The notes: generated by a model not told the origin, from the letters alone. A stretch of DNA of 64,000 nt from Acanthacorydalis orientalis (GCA_034766995.1 CM068315.1:3802736-3866735); one strand, 5' to 3'; positions 45,505-58,998 are shown, counted from the stretch's first letter. A program made the numbers and translations.

Positions 45505-45520
<16 letters not shown>
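44490..45520 (+). repeat. A-B-B'-A' direct repeat block
   Basis: A (44490-44720) and A' (45275-45520) share TTTTGATATTTTGTTT, CATTTCGT, TTTTTTTCATTGA, GTCGTATAAT-like, TTAATTTTAATTTTTAA and TTCTAAACTTA. B (44760-44990) and B' (45028-45235) share CTAnTGAATAAAT, TTCAACATT, GTATTTGTTTTCTTC, TCTATTTCTACC and ATTATAGAGATA. All four are in the same orientation, and each is bordered by a (TA)n tract. A minus-strand frame at 44768-45067 crosses B but has no motif. Confidence 0.75.

Positions 45521-45556
<36 letters not shown>
45511..45556. repeat. (TA)n microsatellite beside foldback MITE
   Basis: TA run of about 45 bases ending within a few bases of the foldback MITE. A second run (45770-45820) starts just past its other end. 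Confidence 0.95.
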
Positions 45557-45560
<4 letters not shown>

Positions 45561-45561
<1 letters not shown>

Positions 45562-45762
45562 GATGATTAAATTTAGGCTTCCACATATTAGTATTAAAAG
45601 TAGGCGCAGGGGTTAAGAAAAGTCTTGTTATTTTTTATGTAATACTTATAGTTCAATTCAATACTAAAATACAATTGAACCAAATACTAAATGACGGATA
45701 AGATATTTTTTTAATTTTTGCGTTTTTTTAATATTTTCGTATGGAATCCTAAGTTGAATCAA
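45561..45762. mobile_element. Palindromic (foldback) MITE, copy 3
   Basis: Left end GGATGATTAAATTTAGGCTT followed by CCACATATTAGTATTAAAAG. The centre is TTCAATTCAATACTAAAATA, and the right end ATGGAATCCTAAGTTGAATC. Sandwiched between two long (TA)n tracts, as expected for insertion into a TA repeat. Confidence 0.8.
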
Positions 45763-45765
45763 CTA

Positions 45766-45823
<58 letters not shown>

Positions 45824-46266
45824 CTAACCTAAATTAGGTTTTTTCCTTGAATTTTATTTATAAATTGAATATTTCCAATACTCATTAAGTTATCTTAGTA
45901 TTTGATTGCCATTTCTTCTAATATTATTTATATAAAGAATCTGATTAAATCATAAATTGTGTGAAAATAGTTATAATAAAAAATAATTCTTATTTAAAAT
46001 ATTTACCATAAAAGTTATCATGTGTCCACGAATGTAACTCAATTTATGATATAGTGAACACTACGTTAACTTGTTATTCATTAAAATATTTTTCTGATAC
46101 AAATTACAATATAAATGAGTAAAATCAATAGTGAAATTAAATAGAATCAACGGAAATAAGTCTTCGTTATTGATGTATTACATTTATTGGAATAAGTAGT
46201 CATAAATTCTGCATAAGCAAATGTAAATTTTTTGGATATTGTTCAAATTATTAATTTATGTATATC

Positions 46267-46322
<56 letters not shown>

Positions 46323-46354
46323 TAGATAGAGAGATAGATAGATAGACATATAGA
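45763..46354. other. AT-rich tract with (TA)n runs
   Basis: TA runs at 45770-45820 and 46272-46320, the second followed by GATA repeats to about 46350. No gene. Confidence 0.6.
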
Positions 46355-46463
46355 TACAAAAAATAATTTTGTGAGTTTAAAATGAATCAATCATATCTCT
46401 GCTTTAAATGAAAATATATTCTCTCCACTTTAGGATTTTTAAGTGCAAGCCTTAATATTTAAA

Positions 46464-46505
<42 letters not shown>

Positions 46506-46893
46506 TGGTCAAGCAGTTGGCATAACCTCACAAAACAGTAGTGAACACAATGGTGTCCGAAAAGTAACATATTAGGAATTCCATACTATTCGAATTCGAG
46601 TTGAAAAAAGCTCCCGGAACCATAGGAATGATTTGTTCAGCTTTGGAGGAAGGTGTTGTGAACCATAGAATATGCAAAAAATGCCAATGCAGTGGAACAG
46701 ATCCGAAAAGGCATTATTAGTTCATCGACTCACAGCCATCATCTTTTTTTCGAGAAGGGATTCGGCATTCAATGATCAGATGGAGCAAAGTTATATTAAT
46801 TAATGTGGATACTTTGAGGATTGAAATATATTCAATTTTTTCGTAAACATTCATTTAATATAAAAAGGCACTGAATGGATTTAGGCACCGGAT
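46355..46893 (+). mobile_element. Mariner family I, deleted copy d
   Basis: The 5' part reads GAATCAATCATATCTCTGC, then GTTGGCATAACCTCACAAAA. The 3' part reads AGATGGAGCAAAGTTATATT, then AAAAAGGCACTGAATGG up to the decayed end TTAGGCACCGGATAT. The join between them gives MQWNRSEKAL, then an IDSQPSSFFREGIRHLPDRW-like C-terminus in mixed frames. It is the same junction as the copies at 3.3 and 37.9 kb. A (TA)n tract (46470-46502) has expanded inside it, and another abuts its 3' end. Confidence 0.7.
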
Positions 46894-46918
46894 ATACATA
46901 TATATATATATACATGTA

Positions 46919-46957
<39 letters not shown>

Positions 46958-47298
46958 AGAGAGAGAGAAATATATTAAGTCAATCGTCGTGACCCAGTTA
47001 TAAATAAAATTATATTTTTTAAATATTTTTTCACTTCTCGTCAAACTCACAACAACTAAATTTATCCACGACACCAAAACAAATATTATGATAAAATTTT
47101 ATTTTTACAAGGAAATTAAATAGAAGTCATTTTCCAAATCTGGAAAGGACACTATTATTAATTAATACATTTTCTAATAAATGATGTATAAATATAAACT
47201 CAATGTAATTGTATTTATGTGTACCAAAACACTTAATATTCCTATCAAAAATTTGATGAGCTATTCTTATAAGCACCCATCTCACACACATACATACG

Positions 47299-47351
<53 letters not shown>

Positions 47352-47868
47352 GATCATTATGTTTTTCCAATTTTATACCATGACAATCCTCTCTGAAAAT
47401 TGATTTCATTAGATCCTTTGGATTTTATAATAAAAATGTAAATAAAGGACTAAAACAAAACGTTTTCTTCGTCAAATACAACACTATTCCCAATTGAAAT
47501 TCATTACACATACTTAAATATACCTACATCCTTTCGAATAAATTATCCAGTTCCAATTATAAAAAAAAAAACGTTCTTCAAAACTAATTCATCAATCAAT
47601 TTAATTCATTTTATTTATCTTAATCTTTAACATATTATTCTACTGAGATTCGAAGAAAACAATAAGAAATTAACAATTTTTAATTATCTGTTGTGGTTTA
47701 TATTCGATTATTTTAAGGTGTTGAAATCAGATTTTAATAAGCGTTTGAGATAATCAATCGTTTTCTTAATGACAAATGATAGATCTCAAAATCCTCATGT
47801 TGATAATTCATTAATCAAATGGTTGTTTTATGAATCAATATTTTTTTAACTTCAGTGAAATAGTATCG

Positions 47869-47973
<105 letters not shown>

Positions 47974-48469
47974 TAGAAAAAAGGAGAGTAATCGAGTAAA
48001 AAATAATTATCCACAAAAAGAACATTCAAATTTTTTAAAAAATATAATTTTAATACAATTTCACTGATTATACAAGAATACTTTGTTATAAATAAAGTAA
48101 TATGGAACGTTAATATTTTTTTAAACAAATTTATATAATTTCTGAGTACAAACAATTAATTTTGAATTTAAATCAAATGTAAGAATCTGTACTAATTTAT
48201 AATTTAATTAATAATATTGTAGTATTTACAATCTCAGATACTCAAAGAGTATAAATTTTAAAACGTTTTGTTAGAGACACTAAATTAGGTCTAATTTTTA
48301 TTTTCTAATAATTTTTTTTCCATAAACTTGATCGCTGAACATATATTAGATAAAACTTTGAATTTACGTTAAGAAAATCTCAATAAATTCATTGTAATTC
48401 TTTAAAAATGCTCAGAAAAAATATTTTACATTAAATTAAATATTGGAAATATTAATTTTCATTAATATA

Positions 48470-48473
48470 TACC

Positions 48474-48527
<54 letters not shown>
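48470..48527. repeat. (TA)n microsatellite
   Basis: TA tract of about 55 bases with one TG interruption. Confidence 0.95.
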
Positions 48528-48529
<2 letters not shown>

Positions 48530-49074
48530 TATTGTTTCTGTTAAAACACAAATAAATATGTAAAAATATCAATTAGATTCAAATTTTAATCAAAACTAAA
48601 ATTAAAATAATAGTTTCATTACGCGCAGTAAACATTCATATTTAATTAAAAAGTTGGACAATAAAATGTAGAGACATTATTAAAAATGATTTATGTCTTT
48701 AATTAAACATGTGTTCATTAAATGTTAACAATTGAATTTTAATATTTTGTTTATGTTCTAAGACTATTTTTAAATTAAAATAAAACCGAACAAAAAAAAT
48801 CTACAAAAAATTATTTTATTATTTATTAAAATTTGATCCTTGCAGAATCATTCTACCAAAACTGAAACTTATAAGTCAGCAGAAATATCTTTGATTAAAC
48901 ATTTTTATTGTTTTTACTACATTCCAGTAAACAAAGTTAGAATAAATCATTATATATATATATATATATATCATTAATTTAACTTCATCTACTGATATAT
49001 AGAGATCTTTTCAAACTATTTTAATTTGTTCTGCTTTTTTCTACACATTTCCAATTTAATATAAATGTACAAAC

Positions 49075-49105
<31 letters not shown>

Positions 49106-49413
49106 ATGTGAAAAAAATTAATGAAATTTGAGGTACTAAGTAATTTTTTTAAATAAATATTATTTGAATTCACAATATTAACAGCAAATTTATAAAAGAC
49201 ACTGATTCACATTATAATAAAATTCAACGAAGAACCGACTGAAAACAATTCGAATTCTTAGCAAGTTTCTGAATAAATCGTATTAAAAATTAAGTATTTC
49301 GTAATAAATGTCTACTGGTATAGTTTTGAATTATAATTCTATCTAAATATCGTTTTTAGTTTTCTGGAGATTAGTTTTTAGTATAAATAGAAACATGTAG
49401 TTCATGTATTAAA

Positions 49414-49460
<47 letters not shown>

Positions 49461-49465
<5 letters not shown>

Positions 49466-49745
49466 GTGCATACAGGGTGGAAACAGGGGGCTCCGGAATC
49501 CCCTCAAAGGAAAAAGGAAAAACTACAAGAAATCAATCATCATCAGGTGAAAATGCTCCTATATATACAGTGAAATTAATGTAACCAAGACTGAAGTAAT
49601 TCAAGAGCTTTGTAAAAAGAAAAGAAAGTAGTATTTTAGTTTTTAAATATTTTTTTTATAATACCTAATGAATTTTATTGAATTCACATTAATTGTTTAT
49701 CCGTTCAACTCGGCCCCCTCCAAGATTAAATCCCTAGTGCACCAC

Positions 49746-49747
<2 letters not shown>
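49461..49747. mobile_element. hAT-type MITE, 287 bp
   Basis: Inverted ends: TAGTGGTGCATACAGGG on the left and CAGTGGTGCACTAGGG on the right (reverse-complemented), with GC-rich subterminal runs (CAGGGGGCTCCGG; GGAGGGGGCCGAG). Flanking 8-mers are TATATATA and TACATATA, an imperfect 8-bp duplication, though not very informative within a TA tract. Both ends abut (TA)n. No coding capacity. Confidence 0.7.
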
Positions 49748-49789
<42 letters not shown>

Positions 49790-50977
49790 GTAAATCCATT
49801 TACGTGCGAGTACGTACACATATTGTGCGAAAAAATATGTAAAACATGGACCATATATAATATAAAAAATTATAAAACAGAAAAGGCCAATCGCTAAGCT
49901 ATTGTGTAAAATATAATACAACCACATTACGGATACATAACCGGAAGTGTAGCAGAACAGGTGAGAAAAATAGTTGAAGTACAACAGAATAGATAAATTA
50001 ACATTGTAATATTAATTGTCAATGTCATAAATAAAATAAATGGAAAAAAGTATTCATTTAATGACAAACGTGTATAAAATAATTCTGTCATTTTTTTGTT
50101 CAGTTATTTTTAATAAATTAACATAGAACTGACATGAAATTTAGTGTAATTTAAATTTGTTTCATATTTTGTAATATAATAATATTAAATGTTAAAAAGC
50201 TTGCAGTATTTAAAGACTAATAAATATGAAAATCTATGATGTTAGTGAAAACATTATAGCTATTATCAGTATGAAAGATTTAAATTAAATTTTAGATTGG
50301 TTTCGTTTTAACATATTTTCATAACATTTTAGTTTATTTACTGAAAAGTGTTTTTAATCCTTTCAGCTCTATAGATTAGAGAATCGAACGTAGTACCAGT
50401 TTTATATAATTAATAGTTGTTATATTTTCTTAAAAAAAATTGTGATACCATTCGTGTAATTACATAGATTCTATAAATTTAAAAAGATATCGTTACCTAA
50501 AGTATTCGAAAAGTTTCGATCTAGCTCAAGGCTATGCTGCTAAAAGCATGGAAATCGTTAAACTGGAAATTTTCAACAATTGGTTAACGTCATTTTTATT
50601 AAACAACTAGTACATTGCTCGTCAAAATTGATGGGAAAATAGAAAGAAGAAACTGTTTATTGCTTTTTACGACATAATTTATTTAAACATAAATATATCT
50701 AATAACGAAACTTAATGAACTAAACTTGAAACCTACGAGCTGACACAGCAAACGTTCCTTGTCACTTTGTACTGCGGACGAAGTGACGAGAAATGTGGGT
50801 GTTTATATTTAACAATGCGTTGTTTAATATTAATAAAAACAACCATACTTAACGATTACAACTTTAAACCACACGATTTTAGATTTTTTCGAATTTATAT
50901 AAGTTGATATAGACATTTATTTAGTAAATTTTATTATTATTATTTTGGTAGTGCAACTTTTTATTTATTAATCCATA

Positions 50978-51029
<52 letters not shown>

Positions 51030-51484
51030 TAATTAATAACTGAATTTTGCATCGTAAATTAAAGTAAAATATTTTATAACAAAAATAATTATTCCTTAAA
51101 CAGTAATATTCAGCATAAATTTGTAATATATATATATATATATATATCAACATTCAATCAGCATTAGTTTATGTTACTAAGGTTGAATTTGTTTCACAGA
51201 TGAATTCTTACTTTCCATACACCACATAAACGATGTCTACTCAAAATGTCCAATACCTGATTACTGATTATTTTAATAACTTATACGAAATGTCTTTGGA
51301 AATTACATCATCAGCTTCAAAGAAATATTCTTTTGTACCTTACACTCTTAAATTTAATCCAAACGAAATTCATTTAGGCCATTATAAAAAAAAGATCAAT
51401 AATCAATTATTGAACATTTTGATGATAAATGACAATCATTGTTTGTGTAAATATACGCATACTCCCACACACAAACACACACAC

Positions 51485-51551
<67 letters not shown>

Positions 51552-51680
51552 ATATATATGAGACCTAGTAATATGCTTATATATCTGCTTTGACAAAGAA
51601 ATTCAATAATTGTCAATAATTGATAACTTTTAGATCCGATGTGTATCACAATAGGATTTTATAAGTATAAACATATATAA

Positions 51681-51713
<33 letters not shown>

Positions 51714-52227
51714 AAATATACAAATTACTTTAAAACTGGTAAATTTGAATTGAATTCGATATTTATTTCTTAAGCAAATGATGCGTTACTTTGCGTTTGA
51801 CAACAAGCAAATTTAAATTACAACAGTGAATTAGATTTCATGATATATTGGTCAGTGGTACAACTAGTAATGTCCTTGACAGATATCCCCCTCTTACTCC
51901 CTCATTACATACACCTTACACTTCCTTACATATTACATCAACAACTCATTACAGATTACTATTATAATTTCAGAATTTCAAACAAGTCTTCACTCACTAG
52001 TAGGGCAGATTTTCTATTAAACACTTCAAATTTTATTTTCAAATTAAATGTAGGAATTGTCACTCTCTTTCTCTCTCTCTCTCTATATAATATATATATA
52101 TATACACACACACTGCATACTTCATTTAGCAGTTGTTAAACTTGAAACGGAATTTAAGCAAGCATTACATTAATTAATCTCAGGTATTGTTATTTAAAAA
52201 CGTCCTTTTGTACAAATGGTAAAAAGT

Positions 52228-52284
<57 letters not shown>

Positions 52285-52480
52285 TTATATGTATAGAGAG
52301 AGACAAAAAGAAAAGAATGTTTTATTTTCTATTTTACTATAATATAAATTGGCTAAAACGATACTTAAAGAAATAGGTCAGTAATGTACTTTCAAGGACT
52401 CTCAAGCTTCGTTCTCTGAACTATGGGAAATGGTCCTATAAGGAAGCATGAAAAATTAACATTTATGTTATATGTCTTTA

Positions 52481-52515
<35 letters not shown>

Positions 52516-52668
52516 CGTTAAATATTGGCAATTTCAAACCTTTAGTTACAATGATTTTAAATGATTTGTGGACCTTTTCAAGGTACTAAATACAAACTAA
52601 TTTTGATACATATCATCTACGAGTACATTATACGTTTTGTACCTTTTCTTATAATTAACATATCTATA

Positions 52669-52710
<42 letters not shown>

Positions 52711-53459
52711 GATTGAAGTATTTTCTTAGGTCATCAAATATTAATTTAAATTTATTTGCAGCCTTTCCTATTTATTTACATATGCAATTAGAGAAAAAAA
52801 AGAATACACCTGTTCTGAGAAATAAGACTTGCACATAGACACCAACACCTTAACACCTACAAATTATTCTCTGCACTTTTTCAGAAATACAATTGAAACA
52901 ATCGTTTGTACATTGTCTTATACACAGACATAAATGTATCTCATTCAATACTTTCTACTTTATATAATTCTTACATACATTTGTTATGTTTTATAAGCAA
53001 AGAATTAATATAAAAGTAAACATATGTAGGAAGAAAAATTACACGGGGAAATATAAATTGTTTTTATTTTATTTGAGTATTTACAAACGAAACTTTTAAA
53101 TATGTATTATATATTTTTTACAACTGAGTATCATTAATGAACAGATTATTTTTCAATGAGATTTATTAATATTTTAACTAAATATTTTTTTAATAAATAA
53201 ATCAAATATACATGACAGGAGAGGTAGGATTAAAAATGAATTTCAAATCCCTGTCGTTACAAAAACTTTATAAGAACATTCATAGTTTATAAACCTCAAT
53301 AAAGGATAAACAATATGATAATGTTTTGAAATAACCTATGTTCATAAGAAAATAGAATAAAGTAGATCGAAAAATATACTATTGTCTGTCTTTAGTTACA
53401 TGTAAACTCATATTTATTTTTCTCAAAAACTGAATTGCGTAACTCTTTTTATATATTAA
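49748..53459. other. AT-rich tract with many microsatellites
   Basis: (TA)n at 49751-49787, 50977-51025, 51128-51147, 51487-51560, 52236-52275, 52482-52514 and 52672-52707; CT and TG runs near 51705 and 52065. A short CpG-richer stretch at about 50730-50800 (GTACTGCGGACGAAGTGACG) has no frame. Frames at 51233-51568, 51840-52139 and 49697-49984 carry no motif. Confidence 0.6.
51487..51560. repeat. (TA)n microsatellite
   Basis: About 74 bases of TA with a single TT interruption, preceded by CA-rich sequence. Confidence 0.95.
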
Positions 53460-53696
53460 CACTTTGCACTCTTTTTTCACCTCATCTGTTAGCAACTCGA
53501 ACAAATTTTATTTTATAACAAAAAAGCAAGTAACAAATAACTTCAAATAAGATAATATAGCATTGTAAATAGTTTCTTTATTCAAATTAAACTTCAAAAA
53601 TACATTTAATAATTCATGTTTTATAACAAAAAAAATAATATTGCTATTTGTTAGATTTACGATGTCCCTTTAGTGGGGACAGTCGAGTGGAAAGGG
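53460..53696. mobile_element. piggyBac-type MITE, 237 bp
   Basis: Flanked by TTAA at 53456-53459 and 53697-53700. Inverted ends are CACTTTGCACTC on the left and CCCTTTCCACTC on the right (reverse-complemented), agreeing at 10 of 12. Just inside the right end lies ATGTCCCTTTAGTGGGGACA, a near-palindrome like the one in the 633-bp MITE at 32.2 kb. No coding capacity. Confidence 0.8.
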
Positions 53697-53700
53697 TTAA

Positions 53701-53824
53701 ACATTCTTAATTAATTGTAAATTTGAAACTTGTAGTTCTGTATAATTACATAACCTTTAATTAGAATTATTTATGAATCGAGTAATTAAACTATTTATAC
53801 GTTTAAATATTATATATATATATG

Positions 53825-53868
<44 letters not shown>

Positions 53869-54186
53869 AGATACAGAGATATATCGAAACAGAGAGAGAG
53901 AAAGAAAGATTTATATCCATTTATGAAAAGAAACTTAATGAAAGATTTGAAAATGTTATTACGTCAAAATAAAATATTATCTCATGTATTATTTAGGTAA
54001 AATAAATTGATAACATTTTGCATACATTAAACAATAAAGAACATTTTTGTAAAAAAAAACTATTTATTTGATATAACTGTAAAAACTTCTTCGATTCATT
54101 TTAAATATTATTCATGAAAATTTATTTTTTTGAAAGAAATATTGAAACGTGTGAGTCACTCTTAATTTTCTCAATACTCTAATATC

Positions 54187-54247
<61 letters not shown>
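53701..54247. other. AT-rich tract with two (TA)n runs
   Basis: (TA)n at 53812-53865 and 54196-54247. The frame 53773-54000 is partly microsatellite translation and lacks motifs. Confidence 0.6.
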
Positions 54248-54249
<2 letters not shown>

Positions 54250-54555
54250 ACGGTGGGCAAACTGTGGCTCCCAAAACGACTATGTGCGGCAATATTGGAA
54301 CAATATTAAGTTTCATTGTCATTTTTCCTAATCTTTCATATTAACAATCTATAGTAGTATAGTATGTTACAATGTTAGAATATTTTATATATAAACAGAT
54401 AATTCATTTATATATAAACTGATTTGGTGAGTAGTTCTCCTATATGGTTTTTATAATTTATAAATATAATTTTAAAATAATATTTTCTGTGGCTTTTGAA
54501 CATACAAAAATGTATGATATGTGGCCCTTATTATCAAAGAAATTGCCCCCAAAAT
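54248..54555. mobile_element. hAT-type MITE or deleted element
   Basis: Begins CAACGGTGGGCAAACTGTGG immediately after a (TA)n tract. CAGnGGTGGGCAAACT...GGC is a common hAT end of the ZBED/Buster group. The other end reads ATGTGGCCCTTATTATCAAA then GAAATTGCCCCC, the expected complement (GGGC.AA.T...GGCC) in decayed form. About 300 bp, non-coding. The exact right boundary and the target duplication are uncertain. Confidence 0.65.
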
Positions 54556-54689
54556 TATATATATACTTAAATGATGTAATAGTGTACACCTTTAAAGATA
54601 AATAAAGTTCAGAAATGATGTAAATCATTTTTAAATCATAAAATATCATTTAAATAGACGTTTAACTTATTTAATTTGTATTATATTAT

Positions 54690-54740
<51 letters not shown>

Positions 54741-55440
54741 GCACTTTTGAGAGTAGGCTAGTTACTTAAGAGATTGAATAAATTTAAAACATATGTGTTC
54801 GGTAAATTCTTTCAAATATAGCATGAATTAAATTCAAATTATATTATCACAAAAGTCTTTAATCGTATATACTGAAAAATATAATATAAAAATATTTTTG
54901 AAAATAGCTCTTTTATTTTATAAATACTAAAATAATATCATATATATATATATATATATATATACTTATATATGTATATATATATAAACAATTCTAATTG
55001 AACTTATTTTGAATTATTTACAAAAAAAAATCATAATAGGAATTATTTTTTTAATTCCGTGCAATCCGCATCGTGAAAGGAAAAAAATGTATATGAAGCT
55101 ATAAAACAAATACAGACACACATAAATATATAACTTACATCAACCTCGTGAAGATATCAAAACCAGCTGTGACAAGAACACAACAACAAATACAACACAC
55201 ACCAACTGTCACCTTAAATATGTACGAAATCACAATGTTTATACAATGTAACGTTCAACAATATATAAACAAATAACAAGCACACATTCTATTCATAAAT
55301 TAGTCATATTTTTTTTAATTAAAACCATTACAGCGGTGCAATTATATCGGAGCACAATGTATATAATATACACACACGTATGTCAATCATGTCAATTAAA
55401 TATATGTATATTTAAAAAAAGAGAGAATTTAATAAGAGAA
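54556..55440. other. AT-rich tract with (TA)n runs
   Basis: (TA)n at 54693-54738 and 54940-54990. No gene. CA-rich sequence near 55105-55210 is low complexity. Confidence 0.55.
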
Positions 55441-56320
55441 TTTATTAGAACACTAGTGCATGTTTAGAATATTGTTTCGTTTGGAGACGAATCGCAAGTT
55501 ATTTAGTAAAGCCACTCGATAAAAAATAGATCTGTATGCGGTAGAAGATTCAGTTTGACGTTTATTAACCACGAGGTCTAGGCCATTAAAGTTTTGACAC
55601 ATCGGTCGTAAACACAATCGAAAAAAATTGTATCACAAATGTCACACAGAAGAAGCACATGCGTGTACGTTTATAAATAAATACATATCGGATGTATTTT
55701 CGGCGAGTTTCTGTCACATGAACAGTCAAAGATGAACGAAGCATGAACGTGTTGTTTTTAATTATTCCATTTATTTGTTTATTTAAATATTGTTCTGATT
55801 GCAATGAAAACTTGCGAACGGCGTGATTTTATTTTCAGTAACGAGCACAGTATTAATAAAAATAATAATTATTATACAGACGCAGTGTACACATTTTTTG
55901 TGTCGATTATTTATGTACATATAACAGTGTAAAGAAAAATATTTACATTACATAATACGTTAATTTATTATATAACACGAGATGTCACATCAGGCGCTGA
56001 CCAGGGGTCAGCGGCATCAAACATATGACCAGTATGTGTAAAGCCAACAGAGCGACTATTGCTAAAGTAGAGAATACACCACGCTGTTGACCACTCCAAG
56101 AGAGTGAGGTTAGCAACGATATAGGTTTGGTTGTAGAGCGAGGGTGGATACGGGCTCTGAACGGGGACCGGGGGGAGACCGACACGCACGCCTATGGATC
56201 TAAATATATATGGATAGTGTCCGTGGATGCATTTGCTTACAATAAGACTCGAACGTGTGTGGTGAATATACTCTCTGTCGGACGATCGATTACTTTGTAT
56301 GAACTCTAATCTGTTCTTTC
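55441..56320. promoter_or_regulatory. CpG-richer island, candidate regulatory DNA
   Basis: GC and CG content rise clearly above background, mostly at 55970-56290: GGGGTCAGCGGCATC, GAACGGGGACCGGGGGGAG, ACCGACACGCACGCC, GTCGGACGATCGATTAC. Minus-strand frames (55968-56189, 55985-56185) cover it in two registers. One reads LYNQTYIVANLTLLEWSTAW, which I do not recognise, and neither has clear start or splice context. It may be a regulatory element, or an exon of an unknown gene. Confidence 0.3.
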
Positions 56321-57353
56321 GAATGTCTTTTTTACTCTATTCATTTTATATTTTTCTTTAGATTAAAATTTTTCTCTATTTACGTCTATTCTTATATTTA
56401 CATACTATCAAAGTAGAGACTGAAGTAAAAACTCATTGTTATTTATTTTCTTCATATTAATATTTGCAACATAAAATTATTTTATTTTTGTTTAATTAAA
56501 ATTTATTTGTAGGATATAACAACAGTATTTTTCTTCCATTCATTATAATTTTTTAACGATTATTTTAGTTTCTGCTGTCGTATATTTAATAACTTTTAGC
56601 ATCCGTAAATTATTGTTAAACACTATTCATATTGACAAATAAAGCAGTCTTCTCTTTAATTACATCTATTTATTTAGTAAACCATTTCTAATGAAACAGG
56701 AAAAATAATGCTGAACGGAATAGTCTGTTAAAGATATAAACTTAGTTTCGTTTATAAAAGAACTAAACTGCAATCATTCGAAAAGACATGGTATAACTAA
56801 CTTTTTATGATAAAAAATAATCATGTATTAAAATGATAACATGTTATTTATATATTTTCATAATAAGAATCTTATTATGAACTTCATATTTGTGTTTCAA
56901 AACATTTATTCGTAAATAGAAACACTCAATAAATACAGCATATTTTCTATTTCCAAACGGAAAGGAAGCACGGATCCTTAATTCCTAATAATTCACTGAT
57001 TCAGGGAAATTGGAGAAGCATGGAAATGTTCATATTAGAAATCATAAAAAAATAAAATAAAAATAGACTGAATATGAGAGAAATGACAGAAATAACTTAA
57101 TAAAAATTTAAAAAAGAGAGTAAATAGTTTAAATTTAAATAGATGGGAGACATTATATTGCATGGAAGTACAAAAATTAACCAATCTGCAATAACAACAA
57201 CCTAGAAAAAGATTTATGAATAGATAAGATAAAGAAATCAGAAAATCTGTGAATTAATAATGTTTGGAAAAGACAAGCTATGAATCATTTGAATTGGAAA
57301 AAATTGTAAAAAGGATTTATGTATCATTAAAACCTTAATGATCATGATAAATA

Positions 57354-57392
<39 letters not shown>

Positions 57393-57397
<5 letters not shown>

Positions 57398-57432
57398 GGC
57401 TTCGCCCCATTCTCGCTGCGCTCGCCCACTTG
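57393..57432. repeat. Solo GC-rich border motif of the 9.5-kb repeat
   Basis: CTCGCTGCGCTCGCCCAC matches the GC-rich borders at about 10450 (CGCTGCGCTTGCCCACACC) and 10712 (CTTCGCTCGCCCACC). It directly follows a (TA)n tract, the mirror of the array's order (border, then TA). Confidence 0.55.
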
Positions 57433-57635
57433 TCAATTGTAAGCATGTAGATGTTACCGAATGAAACATTAAACATATTTTTTAAAACTCATTTATGTCT
57501 ATATAATCATTATCGTACATGAATTACAACGTTATTGTTTCATATATGAGGTAAACATATTTGGGTACCATGAAACCTTGACGTCATAAATAAATAAGTT
57601 GACGTCATCGAAATTTTTTTATGGATTAATTTTTA

Positions 57636-57639
<4 letters not shown>

Positions 57640-57703
<64 letters not shown>

Positions 57704-57716
57704 CTGTGTATGAATG

Positions 57717-57748
<32 letters not shown>
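57640..57748. repeat. Compound TA/TG/TA/GA microsatellite
   Basis: Successive runs of TA (about 48), TG (about 16), TA (about 14) and GA (about 18). Confidence 0.95.
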
Positions 57749-58964
57749 ATAGCAACAGGGTGTGTATAATTTTTACAATAGAGCCCATAAGCATTTCTTC
57801 GAACATTTTAGATGGGTCGAGTGTTTTTAATAAAATATTTTTGTTTATTTATATAATTTGGTTGCCTTTTTTCGTGCGAAATATCTGCAATACTCTTAAC
57901 ATTGCCAACCGGAACGGTTCAAGGTCGCCATGCGCCAATGACAATGACTTTTTCGCGCTTTTTAAGAATTGAGACAATACTTTTTGTATAAAACTGAAAT
58001 AAAAAAGATATGTTATAGTATATTGAGTCGTGTGTCCTTTACATAAAATTTTACATTCATTTGTAATCGATATGATGATTTATCGAAGAGTAGGGTTCAC
58101 AAAAATTTGAAAGCCAATATATTTGACTGTCAATGTCTAACAGCTTTGGGCACATAGAAGTAAAAGACTGCTCATGACTGGTGAAATGTTTTTTTCCTAA
58201 TCAGCCAGGTGATAAATATTAAATAAATATTAAACTTCAAATATTTTTAAAGCAAATATTATCTACATTTGAGCACTGTGTAAGAACAGTTTTTAATTTA
58301 TATAAAATTAAGGCTAAAATAGAAATTATGAGAAATTGAATAAAATAAATGAATTATACTTTCCAAGAACTACATCTCTATATATATAAATACCTACATA
58401 TATACATGTATGTATGTATATATATATATATATATATATATTTATGTATATGAATTTATATATATATATATATATATATAATCTTATTTGCGATCACATC
58501 TGGAACGTATGTATGAATTTATAAATTTACATTCATATCATAACTACTTATGAAACGACATGAAATTTAAACAGAATTCATGTAAAACATATTGCAAAAC
58601 AAAGGTAAAAAATTAAGTAGCCACATATGCAGTCTATAAATAGTAATAGTCGTATTAAACAGTTATAGTTTTAAAACTTAAAAATGTCTTAAATATAGAT
58701 CATATACTTGATAATAAATGATATCGGAATGTGAATGTTTACTGATTTTTTTATGAGATTTAGTAAACGTTTTCAATGAATTAAATATATTTCATTAATA
58801 TTTCATTTCATATCTTTATCGTAGATTAAACGTGATACAACGATATTGAATGAGGAAAGGAAATATGTATATTTAAAAAACGAATATGTCGATGTTATAT
58901 TAAAGGGGAAGAGGTAAAAAAGCATAAATATCTGAAACTTAAAGATGTTAATTGTTAATTAATT

Positions 58965-58984
<20 letters not shown>

Positions 58985-58998
<14 letters not shown>

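Larger units (their letters stand above)
56321..58984. other. AT-rich tract with microsatellites
   Basis: (TA)n at 57356-57393, 57640-57687 (then TG, TA and GA to 57748), 58383-58440 and 58456-58480. At 57393-57432 a GC-rich string (GGGGCTTCGCCCC, then CTCGCTGCGCTCGCCCAC) matches the module borders of the 9.5-11.1 kb array. Frame 57640-57972 starts in a microsatellite and lacks motifs. Confidence 0.55.
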
